Position numbers and translations under genes: made by a program. A DNA stretch of 64,000 nucleotides from Chelydra serpentina (taxonomy: Eukaryota; Chordata; Testudines; Chelydridae): the NCBI GenBank assembly GCA_037349315.1, contig JBAIAC010000026.1, positions 3,720,001 through 3,784,000 on the forward strand, in the 5' to 3' direction. This document shows, piece after piece, positions 21,534 to 31,848 of this stretch. Positions within the stretch are counted from its first letter, which is position 1. The number at the start of each line of letters is the position of its first letter. The notes under the pieces are model-generated. The model did not search any database, was not told the DNA's origin, and saw only the letters and a program-made list of their open reading frames with translations.

Positions 21534-21689
21534 CAGTGGTTCTCAACCCGTGGTGGGATCCATGAACTATGCCCAAGGGGGCCGCAGAAGACTTAGACTG
21601 AAAACGGACTGAACAGAATTCACCTATATATACACAGACAATAGATCACCAAAGGGGTCTGCAAATGAAAAAAGGTTGAGAACCAGTGG
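21534..21689. mobile_element. Short hAT (Charlie-like) element
   Basis: The left end CAGTGGTTCTCAACCCGTGG and right end 'aaaggttgagaaccagtgg' are the imperfect inverted repeats typical of Charlie-like hAT elements. Flanks tcttagct (21526-21533) and tcttggcc (21690-21697) agree at 6 of 8 bases. It has no coding capacity. Confidence 0.8.
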
Positions 21690-21697
21690 TCTTGGCC

Positions 21698-22576
21698 ACC
21701 AGACCTGGTCCTTCAACTCAGGCTGACGAGGCTCATGCTTTCGGATCTGGGGGGTCCCAGGTTCAATCTCCAAAGACAACCCCACAGGGGCAATAGTTTG
21801 ACATGAGTTTTCACAAGAGAAGCAGGAATCAAAGCCTGAAGTTAGGCATCAGACATGAAGGTGGCAGAGAGAGAGAGTTATCCCAGCTACGGAAGCAGCC
21901 CTGAGAGCTCCACAGCAAGCAGCCTTGGGCTCTTGGCTCTCCAAAAAGCAGCAAAACCCCCCAAACAAAGAGGAAGTGAGTGGTTTCTCTTTGGAAGTCT
22001 CATGCCTGAGTAGGCTGCAAACAGATGCATGTGGGAGGTGGGGAGGGGGAGCTGCTGAGCAGTGTGTACTCTGCCCAGAAGTGTAGGACAATATTTGAGA
22101 TTTAAATTTGGGAATGTTTAGGGTTGTCAAAAAGGTGCCAGACTGACAGCACTGGAGATTGGAGTCCTCTAGCTTAGGGCCTCGTCCTACTTCCCATCAC
22201 TGCAGAGTTTGAGCCTCTTCCCCATAGAGGCCCATCAGCCATAGCCATCACTGGTGGACTTGGGGGAAGAGCCGGATGCTGTGTTTCAGGTTACAGGAAC
22301 TCTGCTTGGTTTAGGGTCCTTTTTGAGAGGCCTGGAGGGAGGATAGATGCAGGGGGCAGTTGATGCTGTGAATGTTGCTGCTGATTGTGGAGGAAAACCA
22401 TTATCAAGAGGAAGGTTCCTACAGCTTTTCCTAACAGGTGCCCTAGAGTTCACAGGCAGAGCCTCTCTAACAGGCTGATCAACGCTGCCCGCTTAGATCT
22501 GAAGGGATAGGTCAGGTCTGCAAGTGCAGAATCCTCCTTCCACAGCCCTCTCCCCAGGGGCCTGAAAACCTGCAGC
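21698..22576. other. No gene or repeat recognised
   Basis: Short frames only, on both strands, up to the LTR target site. Confidence 0.45.
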
Positions 22577-22581
22577 GCTGG

Positions 22582-23393
22582 TGTGGTGGGGCGTGTGCAC
22601 CACCCCCTTGCATGAGTGGGCTGTAGCAGGCCAGTGAGCCGGCATAGAAGGACAGCCAATAGGAGGAGGGCTTATTGGGAGCCAATCAGGGCCCAGATTG
22701 GGGACAGCCAATCAGGGCCAGGCTCAGCCCTATAAAAAGGCTGCCCAGGAGAGAAGCAGGGAGTCTCTCCCAGGCCTTTGGAGGGGAAGGTCTGTCTCCT
22801 GCTCAGGAGACCAGCACCTCGGACAGCGCAGCGCTGGGCAGAGGCAGGGGAGCCTAGGAGAGCTCCAGCCTGTTACCTGCCAGGCTGCGGGCCCTGACTG
22901 GAAGGGCCTAGAGGGTGCAAAGGGGTCAGAGGGGAAGTGACCGAGGGAGAGCGAGCAGACGAAGGGAGAGGAGGAGGGCAGGGAGGCTGCCGCTAGAGGG
23001 TCCCTGGGTCGGGACCCAGAGTAGTCGGCGGGCCTGGGTCCCCCCCTTACACCCTTATCGTGCACCTGGCCATGAGAGGTGGCCATAACAGACTGCACCA
23101 GACCCTTGACAGAAGGGGATAGACTTTGGGGTGTGGTTGGCCACTGCAGCAGGGGCGAACCAGGGGACTGCTGTTAACCCCCCCCGGAAGGGGGAGAGCG
23201 TGGACTAGGGGCCGCTGCTGGAGGGCAGTGTCCTGAAGAGGACGCCGCGAGCCAGGAGCAACGCGGGTCCAAACGCCGGCAAGGGAGTGGCGGACGGGAC
23301 ACCACCGGCAGAGGGCGCTCCAGGACTGCTGTGAGCTAATTTCCAGACTGACCGGCAGGGGGCGCCACGGTGGTGAGTCGTAACCCCATCACA
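22582..23393 (+). mobile_element. Solo LTR with intact-looking promoter
   Basis: The unit begins TGTGGTGGGG and ends CCCCATCACA, near-perfect inverted termini with TG...CA ends. A perfect 5-bp duplication, gctgg, lies at 22577-22581 and 23394-23398. No gag/pol remnant is attached, so this is a solo LTR of 812 bp. A promoter-like block sits in the first 160 bp. I do not see an AATAAA signal. The superfamily (Gypsy-like or retrovirus-like) cannot be told from an LTR alone. Confidence 0.85.
22653..22740 (+). promoter_or_regulatory. LTR promoter: three CCAAT boxes and a TATA box
   Basis: Three CCAAT boxes (in 'agccaatagg' near 22655, 'agccaatcagg' near 22681 and again near 22708) are spaced about 27 bp apart, followed by 'tataaaaagg' at 22731-22740. 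The spacing from the last CCAAT to the TATA is about 20 bp, shorter than in most host promoters. The array is typical of retroelement LTR promoters. Confidence 0.75.
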
Positions 23394-23398
23394 GCTGG

Positions 23399-23950
23399 CA
23401 ATAGCAATAGGCCTACAGATCTCTAGCCCCATCTTTCACGGAGGTGCCCATCCTCACCGCTCCATTCACCACCCCCAGTTCCCTCTGAGGAGGAAATCAT
23501 TCCACACATGTTCTTGCTGTGTAGCATCTTCTTTGGAAAAACCCAACACATTCCACTCTTAAGCAAAGTCCAGCCAGAATAAGGAGATTGATCTTCCTAC
23601 AGCAATACACGTCTTCAAATGAGACTGCTGGGCTAAGCAAGTTTAATACTAGATTAGAACATATTGCTGCATGCTCATTGCATCCAGAGTGCACATCAAT
23701 AAAGGCTTTGCTACTCTGATTTTCACACGGCTATTTATTATTGATAGACTGCAGACGATACAGAGCACTCCAAGAGACGTGTGTAAAAGAAGCACAAGGA
23801 TCTCAGTGCAGCTCAGAGAAAGAACGTGACAATATTCCAAATGCTAGAGAAGGCAGATTCAGCCCAGCCCAACTTGCTGCTGTAACACTCCCCTCCGGAG
23901 CTATGATAGGGAGCTGTAATAATACAACACAGAGGGGCGTGTCAGGGTTC
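23399..23950. other. No gene or repeat recognised
   Basis: Nothing recognised between the LTR and the SINE at 23961. Confidence 0.45.
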
Positions 23951-23960
23951 CATTTTTAAA

Positions 23961-24046
23961 TTGCATCTGAAGAAGTGGGTATTCACCCACGAAAGCTTAT
24001 GCTCCAATACCTCTGTTAGTCTATAAGGTGCCACAGGACCCTTTGT
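23961..24046 (-). mobile_element. 5'-truncated turtle SINE
   Basis: On the minus strand: 'tgacaaagggtcctgtggca', 'ccttatagactaacagaggt', 'gagcataagctttcgtgggt' and 'acttcttcagatgc'. The tRNA head is missing. A perfect 10-bp duplication, catttttaaa, flanks it (23951-23960 and 24047-24056). Confidence 0.92.
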
Positions 24047-24056
24047 CATTTTTAAA

Positions 24057-27000
24057 GAGTGACTTTGGTGCTATTCACACAGATACAATCAAACTAGACA
24101 TTCGTGTTGCGTAGGACCAAGAGCCCTATGCCAGCAAGGAGGGGGATGGTTTGGTGGCAGACATTACCATCCATCTTTGGTTTGGCATTTTTAAACTAAT
24201 AGGACAGTCTTCATTCAGTTAGGCACTGAGTTAGTCCAGTTCCGTTACAGCCACCACCACGTTCTTGTCCACAAATGCTGCTGGGAACGAGGGGAGTTAC
24301 AGCAATGGGCAGCCGGTACTTCTGTCATCGCCAAGCGTAGTTCAGATCCAGAGGATGCAGGACATAGGCATAGCAACAACAACAAAGTCCACTTGAGACT
24401 AGGGTCCTGATCCCAGGCAGCTAGCTAGGTGCATTACTGCATCACACCATGCTCTGCCCATTGGCAGATGAAACCTGCTGCTGCTAGTTTGCATGCGAAG
24501 GCATCACTGCATGTTTCAGGACACACACACAAGGTATTCTGGAATCCACTCAGACACAAGTTTCAGCCTCCACAGCATAGGCTCCACAGCTCCAGTGATC
24601 AGCGAGCGACTTGTGATGGCAGCGAACACACAGGACAACTCGCTCCCGGATCACATCCCAGACTGCTTGCACATGCCCTCATACCCAGAGTTTTAGTTGC
24701 TGTCTTCAAAACTCATTGTGGCCTCTGCCCGGTGGAGCTGTAAGCCACTCAGGAGGATCAGTATCCCTTGTGGAAGAGCTTTAAAGAACCTCTGCCATAT
24801 TTCAAAGCACGTGGGGCTAGGGTAGCAGTGTCTGGTATTAACATCCTTTCTATTTTTGCTCCCCGGAATGGAGACATCCTCTCTCACAAGGGAAAATCAG
24901 ACCTGCTTATTAGGGGAACGTGGGGGGAAGAAGAGTGACTCCTTGCCAGCTTTGAAGATTGTTAGGAACTCATGGAGACAGAGGTGAAAAAGTGCTCAAG
25001 AGCAAAGACTGAACTAAAAACAGAGGCAAGATCGGTCAATCCCTACGGGGAGAGTCTACTGCTAGCAGAGTCGCTTGTGCCTTGAAGCCTCTACACCTTG
25101 AGCAGGGAAGCAATTATCTGCCTGTACAGCTCGGCCATTCAGGTCAGAGGTACTTCCTAGAGGCTGCCATCTTCAGCCCCTTCTGCAGTGGCCGTTTTAC
25201 AGGGGCTGCTGCTCTCAATGATCTCCAGTGGGGCAGTATGAACTCTGCTGTCCATGCAGGCTTTAATATCAACATTAAAACCAGCGCCCCAAAGGCGTAG
25301 CCAAGATCAGGGCCCCATTGGACTAGCCACACTAAGAGGAGAACATCCCTGCCCCAAAGAACTAACTGTCAAAATGGAACAAGAAGGGAGGTGACTTGCC
25401 CTAGAAAAGCTGGGAATAAACCCATCTCTCCAGTCCTCCATTTCAACTAGCTCTCACTTGCTCCAGCGGCCACACATGACAGATGCGTAGACACCACAGT
25501 GATGGGCCCTGCATAAGGAGCTAAGGAGAAAGGACTAGGCCCTAAGCATGGTTTAGTCAGTACGTGGCTAGAAGGGAGTTCTGCAGCAAGCCAACTTCCT
25601 AAAGGGGAAAGAGTTTGGGAGCCAGAAGTAACCCTTCTCCCTACGATGCCCAAACAATCTCAGCCCATCAAAGGGCCTCCTCCCACCCTGCTGCATACAC
25701 CACACTGTTGGGTCTGTGCACAGTAAGGCTCAGAAAGGAGATTCCCCCCCCCACTCCCCGATGCTGAGGCTGTCCAAGGCTTCTCACAGCAACACCATCA
25801 CTACACGCTCTGCGCATAGGAACAAGCCACCTTCCCCTTGAAGCCTAAAAAGGTACGTGTGTTGCAAATACAGACAGGAGCCAAGAGAGCCATTTAACCA
25901 TCTTGCTTTATCAACCAGGCCTTCTCCATTTCCATAGCACCTTCCAGGTGCTTGAATTAGCCAGCCAAAGGTCACTGCTCACTGCGGCGCAGGGAGAGCC
26001 ACGGGGAAGCCAGGCGCCTCCCTCCCTCGCCTTGGCATTTGCCAAGAGACAGGCTGACAAGGATGACACGTGGCCAGGCTGGGGGAGCAGCTGCTCCAGA
26101 TGCCCCAAGCTACATCAGCTGCAGCAGGCAGAGGAACGAGTGTCCATGCATGGGTCAGCCGGTGCATGCTTAACTCGATGGTGCATGTGCAGGGAGGCTG
26201 GGGGCTTGCCTGCACTGCACAGATCACCGAGCTGTTACTGCATTCGCCCTGCGAACCCGGCACAGATCTGGTGTTGAGATGGGCCCTGACGGTCCTTTGA
26301 CACATCCCACGTGCTGGCCAGGACCTGGGCACAGTTGGGGGTGGGGGGCACCCTGAGATCCCACCACACAGACCGGAGAAGGGCGTTCAGGGACAGCCAC
26401 ACAGTCCCCAGGTAAAGCCATCATCACCCCCCCCACCACACACAGTGCCTTGGGTAAAGGCCACTGCTGTGCCCTCCTTGCCCTGCGGAGCGCTCTCCTC
26501 CTCCTGCTGCTGGTTTTCTGCGGAGAGAGAAAACACCGTTCTAGGTTGGGGTGCGGCTTCGTGGCTGGCTGCGCCAGGCAAGAGCCCCTCCCGTGCCCAG
26601 CGAACACAGCAGGAGCTGTGCCCAGACAGACAGACGTGCCTCGGTCCCTGGCAGACATCACGCTGCTGGAGCCCAGGGAGCAGCCTCCACTATCAGCAAC
26701 ACGCAGCCACAGAACGGCCCCGACCCATAGCCCCGTGGGGGAGGACACACCTGGCTGATCACAGCACTGGGCCCCAGAGCCAAGCAGAATGCACTTGTGG
26801 CTGAGGGCGCTGAGGGCTGCAGGCCGGAAGCAGAGAAGAAAAGAGGGAAAAGAGTGACTCCCTGCGCACGGCTGGATGGCAGCCAAGGGAAAGGCATAAA
26901 TCAAACACAGTCGGGGCTGGGAGAGGAGGAAACAGCCCCCTCGGCTCCAAGAGGTTCCTCTCAGAGTCAGGCGGTTCAGTTGGGGGGGAGGAGGCCATTT

Positions 27001-27162
27001 CCTCCTCTCCCTGCCCCAGGCAGATGACCCAGGCTACGCTCATTAGATGACATCATCATGCCAAGCTGCTGAGCCTTTTCTCTCCCCCTCCCCCAAGCAA
27101 TCTGGATACAGACCCCCTCCCCTACTAGAGGCAGGGAGCGCCTGCACAGTGCTTCTGGGAAG
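24057..27162. other. No gene recognised; MIR-like remnant near 25370
   Basis: A MIR-like minus-strand trace is possible at about 25350-25440 ('aggtgacttgccct', 'gctgggaataaaccc'). The 226-residue minus-strand frame at 26224-26904 has no domain and overlaps plus-strand openings of 102 and 119 residues, so I treat it as chance. Confidence 0.4.
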
Positions 27163-27170
27163 CTCAGACT

Positions 27171-27898
27171 CAGGGCCGGCTCCAGGCACCAGCCGACCAG
27201 GCATGTGCTTGGGGCGGCACCTGGAGGGTTGGGGCGCCCCAGCCAGGGCAGCAGGGCCACGGGCGAGCCGCTCTCCCTGCCGGCGCCCCAGCCGGGGTAG
27301 CGGGGGGCAGCCGTGCTGCGCTCCCAGCCGGCGCTCCGGCTGGGGCAGCGGGGCCAAGGGCGAACCACACTCCCCCCCGGCACCCCGACCGGGAGAGTGG
27401 GGTCGCGGGAGAGCGGGGTCACGGGAGAGCCGCGTTCCCCACCAGTGCCCCAGCCAGGGCAGCAGGCAAGCCGCTCTCCCCGCCGGCGCCCCAGCCGGGG
27501 CAGCGGGGCCACGGGCAAACCACGCTCCCCACCGGCACCCCGACCGGGAGAGCGGGGTTGCGGGCGAGCCGCGTTCCCCACCGACGCCCCAGCCAGGGCA
27601 GCAGGCGAGCCGCTCTCCCTGCCGGCGCCCCAGCCGGGGTAGCGGGGGGCAGCCGTGCTGCGCTCCCCGCCAGCGCCCCAGCCGGGGCAGCGGGGCCACG
27701 GGCAAACCACGCTCCCCACCAGCACCCCGACCGGGAGAGCGGGGTCACGGGAGAGCGGGGTCACGGGCGAGCCGCGCTTCCCGCTGGCGCCCCAGCGAGG
27801 GGTGGTTGGCTGCGCTCCCAGCCGGCGCCCCAGCCGGGGGAGCGGGGCGGCCGGTGGCTTTTTTGCCTGGGGCGGCAAAAAAGCCAGAGCCGGCCCTG
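27171..27898. mobile_element. hAT element filled with a GC-rich minisatellite (GGGCCGG family)
   Basis: The tips CAGGGCCGGCTCCAGG and 'agccagagccggccctg' match the element at 4156. The 8-bp duplication ctcagact is perfect (27163-27170 and 27899-27906). The 728-bp interior is a tandem array of related GC-rich blocks such as 'gcgccccagccggggcagcg' and 'caccccgaccgggagag'. A long block starting 'cggcgccccagccggggtag' recurs 341 bp later (27281 and 27622), showing higher-order repetition. Because the repeat lacks stop codons it creates open frames of up to 362 residues in several frames. These are not genes. Confidence 0.93.
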
Positions 27899-28205
27899 CT
27901 CAGACTCCAGATGAGGATCCTTCCAGAGGGAGGTCCCCAAAGCACTCTCCCTGCCTGGTTAACTCTGTGCCCCACCAGCATAGCTGGGGGCCCATGGACA
28001 GTGCACACGCTGGACACACTGCACACCTCTCACTGGGTGCCAGGCATGTGCCCAGATCCAGGGGGTGGCGCAAGGAGGGGAATAAACCCTCCTATAAACA
28101 GACGCGCTTTCTCCTCGATCTCCATGAGTCACTAGCTGGCACCTGGCTGGATGAAACAGGTCCCGCCCCCCTTCCCCATATACACCCCAACACAACTTTC
28201 CACCC

Positions 28206-29328
28206 TGTCACAGGGCAGGATCTTCACACCATAACCCTCATTGGTGGGGTCATGCTAGACATTGGTCAGAAGCTCTGGGGCAGGGAAACGTGTTCCTGCC
28301 ATGTGCCAGCCACGTGGGTGCTATGGGCCCCTACCCATTAAACAGTCCAGTTAGTGCAAGTGCTGGTACCAACCCACAGAAGACCAAGACGGTTACACTG
28401 TCTGGACTCGTTCACAACCGTGAGCACCAACCTCAGGGTAGGCTGTCAAAAAGCAAGACAGATGCCCCAAACGGATTGTACGGTCTATAATTAGATTCAC
28501 CAAGCCAGTAACAAATGTGATCACCTGGATCAGTAAAACAGTCTTACCATGGAGTCACAGACAGCCCCCTTGTGTGTTCCAGTCTGTCTTGCCACCCAGG
28601 CAAGCTGGACTCAATGAGAGTTGGTTGCCACACACCAAAGATCACAAAAGACTCAGGTTTCTTCCAGTCACCAGAGACCAGTCCCTTGTCCCAGATCAAT
28701 TTGTACCTCAGATCTGACATCAAAGACAACGCTTGCAGCCAATCCTACAGTAAACTAAGAATTTATTAACTAGGAAAAAAGACACGAGAGTTATTTACAG
28801 ATTAAAGCAGGCAACGTATATACCCAAATGAGTTACAGTCCATGGTTCCAAAAAGGTGACAGAGTTGTTGTGATCGGTCAGCACCGACTGTCTTTTCGGG
28901 CTGACCCAGGTTGACCCTGGGGATCCCAGCTTTTGTTTCCTAGCTCCAGCCCTGGGAGAGGCCAAATAGCACAAGAGAGATGAACATTTTTCATGTCAGC
29001 TAACTGGATTTCCTTATTCCAGAACTCAGGCTCATGAGATGCGCTGCCTTTCACATAGCATCCTTCATGGGTGCGAGAGGGCCATTAACTCAGGCTTTGT
29101 ATCACCATGTCCCATTTCATTTTGACAGTCCTTCTTGACCCCCTTGGGCCTGGGTTCACAGGTTCAGAGCAGACATTTTTACAGTTATAAAGCAAAACAT
29201 CCATATTACCGCATAGCCCGGGAGACAGACATTACAAGAAAGATTAATGCATGCAGCAACTTACAAGCCTTTTATAGAGTCGAAACCCATTCTTACAAAT
29301 CTACTGCCTACCTGGAACAATACTAACA
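28206..29328 (-). mobile_element. LTR-like retroelement unit, minus strand
   Basis: Read on the minus strand the unit starts TGTTAGTATTG and ends near CCTGTGACA, so it has TG...CA ends. It carries TATAAAAGG (29276 down to 29268) and, about 500 bases later, an AATAAA signal (28767 down to 28762). That order suits an LTR with a long R region. I could not find a matching target duplication at these limits, so the boundaries are provisional; a right limit near 29420 is also possible. Confidence 0.5.
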
Positions 29329-29582
29329 TACAGGTGAGCTGGGCTGGTTTCCAGCTCTGAATTTTTCAGTGCTCAGCTGATGCCAACAGCCTTGGGAAGA
29401 GCTGGGCTACCAGTGTCACAAAGACCTTGGCCAGAAGGCCGGGCTGCAGCAATTCAGTAGGTGACCCATCCCTTACCGGGCGGGGGGTTTCTGCCCACGC
29501 ATCAGGAACAGGCTCCAATCCAACAGGACCCCTCCCCATTCTAAATCTGAGATTTATCATCTGTCCATTCCTTTCATTGCGG

Positions 29583-29815
29583 TTGCCTAGGGTGCCAGGA
29601 TTCGGGGGGCAGCATTTGACATCCCTTGGCGGCGACGGTTTTTCTTCCTCTGGGAGAAGCTGCCGCTGAAATGCCGCTGAAGTCGGGGACCTCGGAGGCA
29701 GCTTCTTCTGCCGCCGGGGACTTTGGCGGCATTTTGGCGGCAGCTTCTTCGGCCGCCGAGGTCTCCGGTGGCATTTCAGCGGCAGCTTCTCCCAGAGACG
29801 CCGCCTAGGGCAGCA
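29583..29815. mobile_element. Fragment of the GGGCCGG hAT family with hairpin interior
   Basis: 'ggttgcctagggtgccagga' matches the subterminal block at 56911-56930 of the hAT element at 56881, and 'gccgcctagggcagcaaag' matches it in inverse. The outermost tips and target duplication are missing. Inside, 26-bp perfect inverted arms (29650-29675 and 29770-29795, beginning 'ctgggagaagctgccgctga') enclose further 'gcggcatttt' repeats. Confidence 0.6.
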
Positions 29816-31000
29816 AAGAAGCTGGTACCACCACTGGTGGTGCTCCAGTAGACAGCAAGCACTACATGCAACCTGAGCAGCACAGAGCCACCACGGGGCC
29901 CCATCCTCCCTTGCATGGCTCTGCAAGAGCCCATGGGCCAGAGCTCACCACTTGGTCAGGTGGGGAGGGAAATAGCATTGACAGGCTGCTAAAATAATTC
30001 TGATTACACACATACTTTGTGCTACAAGAAATAGAAAGGAGGTGTGGTGTTACTGTGGCTTTAAGAGAATGAACAGAGTCTCTGGGGTCAGAGCTGGCAG
30101 TGGGAGGAGGCTGTTTGCTTTAAGTTGCACTGATATTGATCGGAGTTCAAATATTATGTCAATATATGAACTATGTATCTAATAACGACTGTTATTACAT
30201 GACTAGCAATGAATTAAGATTAATGGATTACTTGAATATCAAAACACAGAATTCACCCAAAATAAGCTAGGGAAAGGGCCTTCGGGTGAGGGGGAAAAAG
30301 GAGGAGGAGATTTCCCTCCCCCCAAATCCCCTACAAGTAAGGGTTTCTGATAGGCCAACAGCAGAATCTTTCCTGGCTATTAAGAACAAGCCGGACAGAG
30401 CATCCCCTCCAGCATGACTCAAGTCCCAGGCTGAGAGTTTGCAGCACTAGCAGTTACAAAATGCACGAGATCCATGTCGAGAAATATGGGCCGAGATTTT
30501 TCGGGGCACCCAAAAGGAACCTCACCTTTTGAGTAAGTGCTGCGCATCCACCCCCTTTAAAAATAAAATCAGGCCTCTAAAAAAAGGGGGGCACTCAATC
30601 ACTAGGCCACTTTGGAAGAAAAACAACAGCCCCCCCCTTTCTCTCAAAATCCCACAGTGCTGTTGGTTTCTACACAGAGCCACAACTCAGTCTTTAGCAT
30701 AAGTAAGAGCGTCAGAGAGCCATCAAGCTACAACAGAGGAACTTCTCACAGGAAATGGAAATGTTTATTGATAGTCCAGTGTTAGCATTGCAGGGTAGGG
30801 ACCCAGGAAGAGACGATAAGCAGAGCAGAAAGAGAACTAAGTAGGACAAGTTGTTTCGGATGCAAAAGATTGTTCCTTGGCCCCACTTTCAGAACCGAGT
30901 GGTCTGGAGCAGGCCTGCGCTTGTCTCACGCTTTCCATAACCCTACTCAGAACCAGCCCTGAGAGCTGGGGACTGAAGTCATTGGCCAGCGGGGCAGTGG
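29816..31000. other. No gene recognised
   Basis: Short frames only. At 30040-30130 'ctgtggctttaagagaatga' is suggestive of a repeat but unsupported. Confidence 0.4.
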
Positions 31001-31008
31001 GAGATGCC

Positions 31009-31267
31009 CAGGGCCGGATCTACCTTTTTTGCCGCCCCAAGCGGTGAAGCCAAAAAAAAAACACAACAAAAAACCACACACCTGCCGCAGCAGTGCTGCT
31101 GAAGCAAAGAAAGAAAAAAAAGCTGCCGCAGCAGTGCCACCCGAAAATAAGAAAGAAAGAAAAAGAAAAAAGCCGGAGTGCCGCTCCAAGAACGGCTGGA
31201 GTGCTGCCCCTTCTGATTTGCCGCCCCGGGCACCTACTTCCTTAGCTGGTGCCTAGAGCCGGCCCTG
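31009..31267. mobile_element. hAT element (GGGCCGG family), 259 bp
   Basis: The tips CAGGGCCGGATCTACC and 'ggtgcctagagccggccctg' match the element at 4156, including the adjacent 'ttttgccgccccaagc' block. The interior contains the repeated words 'gccgcagcagtgc' and purine tracts. Flanks gagatgcc and cccttgcc agree poorly, so the target duplication has decayed. Confidence 0.85.
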
Positions 31268-31541
31268 CCCTTGCCCAACCCAGAGCTGCATTGGCAGCTT
31301 GCCAGGAGCATGGAGGCTGCCTCTAATCTGCACGGACCAGCCTAGAGCAAAGTGTAGCTGCTCCTGATATGAAGCTGCAGCCCACAGATTCCCACCATGC
31401 AACACTCCATCTTGACAAGAAAGACCTGTAGCCTGTTTGCTATGTTCTCTGCAGGCCGACGTTTTGTTTTGCTAGCCAGCAGGCTAGTTATCCCGGTGTA
31501 TGGCATGTACACAGTTCACACTCGAATTCGTGGGAGGCATT

Positions 31542-31848
31542 AGAATCATAGAATCTCAGGGTTGGAAGGGACCTTAGGAGGTCATCTAGTCCAATCCCCT
31601 GCTCAGGACCAATCAGGTCAGGCTTGACAAAGCCCTGGCTGGGATGATTTAGTTGGGGTTGGTCCTGCTTTGAGCAGGGGGTTGGACTAGATGACCTCCT
31701 GAGGTCCCTTCCAACCCTGAGATTCGATGATTCTATGATTCAATCCCCAATTTTTGCCCCAGATCCCTAAATGGCCCCCTCAAGGATTGAACTCACAACC
31801 CTGGGTTTAGCAGGCCAATGCTCAAACCACTGAGCTATCCCTCCCCCC
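31542..31848 (-). mobile_element. tRNA-derived SINE split by a CR1
   Basis: This is a full-length copy, from box A ('tagctcagtggtttgagca' on the minus strand, near 31820-31840) to the CR1-like tail at 31542. A CR1 tail has inserted at 31615-31740 in the opposite direction, duplicating caatc (31610-31614 and 31741-31745). Confidence 0.9.
31615..31740 (+). mobile_element. Truncated CR1 tail inserted in a SINE tail
   Basis: It reads 'ggcttgacaaagccctggct', 'tttgagcagggggttggact', ending 'ttctatgatt', the terminal about 125 bp of CR1. It lies in the opposite direction to the CR1-like tail of the host SINE, so the pair forms a long hairpin (31542-31740). Confidence 0.9.

Noticed and set aside
26224..26904. 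226-residue minus-strand frame
   Set aside because: No domain, Cys/Ser/Pro-rich chance composition, and frames of similar length on the other strand.
27047..28135. 362-residue plus-strand open frame (and a 300-residue minus-strand one)
   Set aside because: It lies over a GC-rich tandem array inside a hAT element with a perfect target duplication. The repeat simply lacks stop codons, and frames open on both strands.
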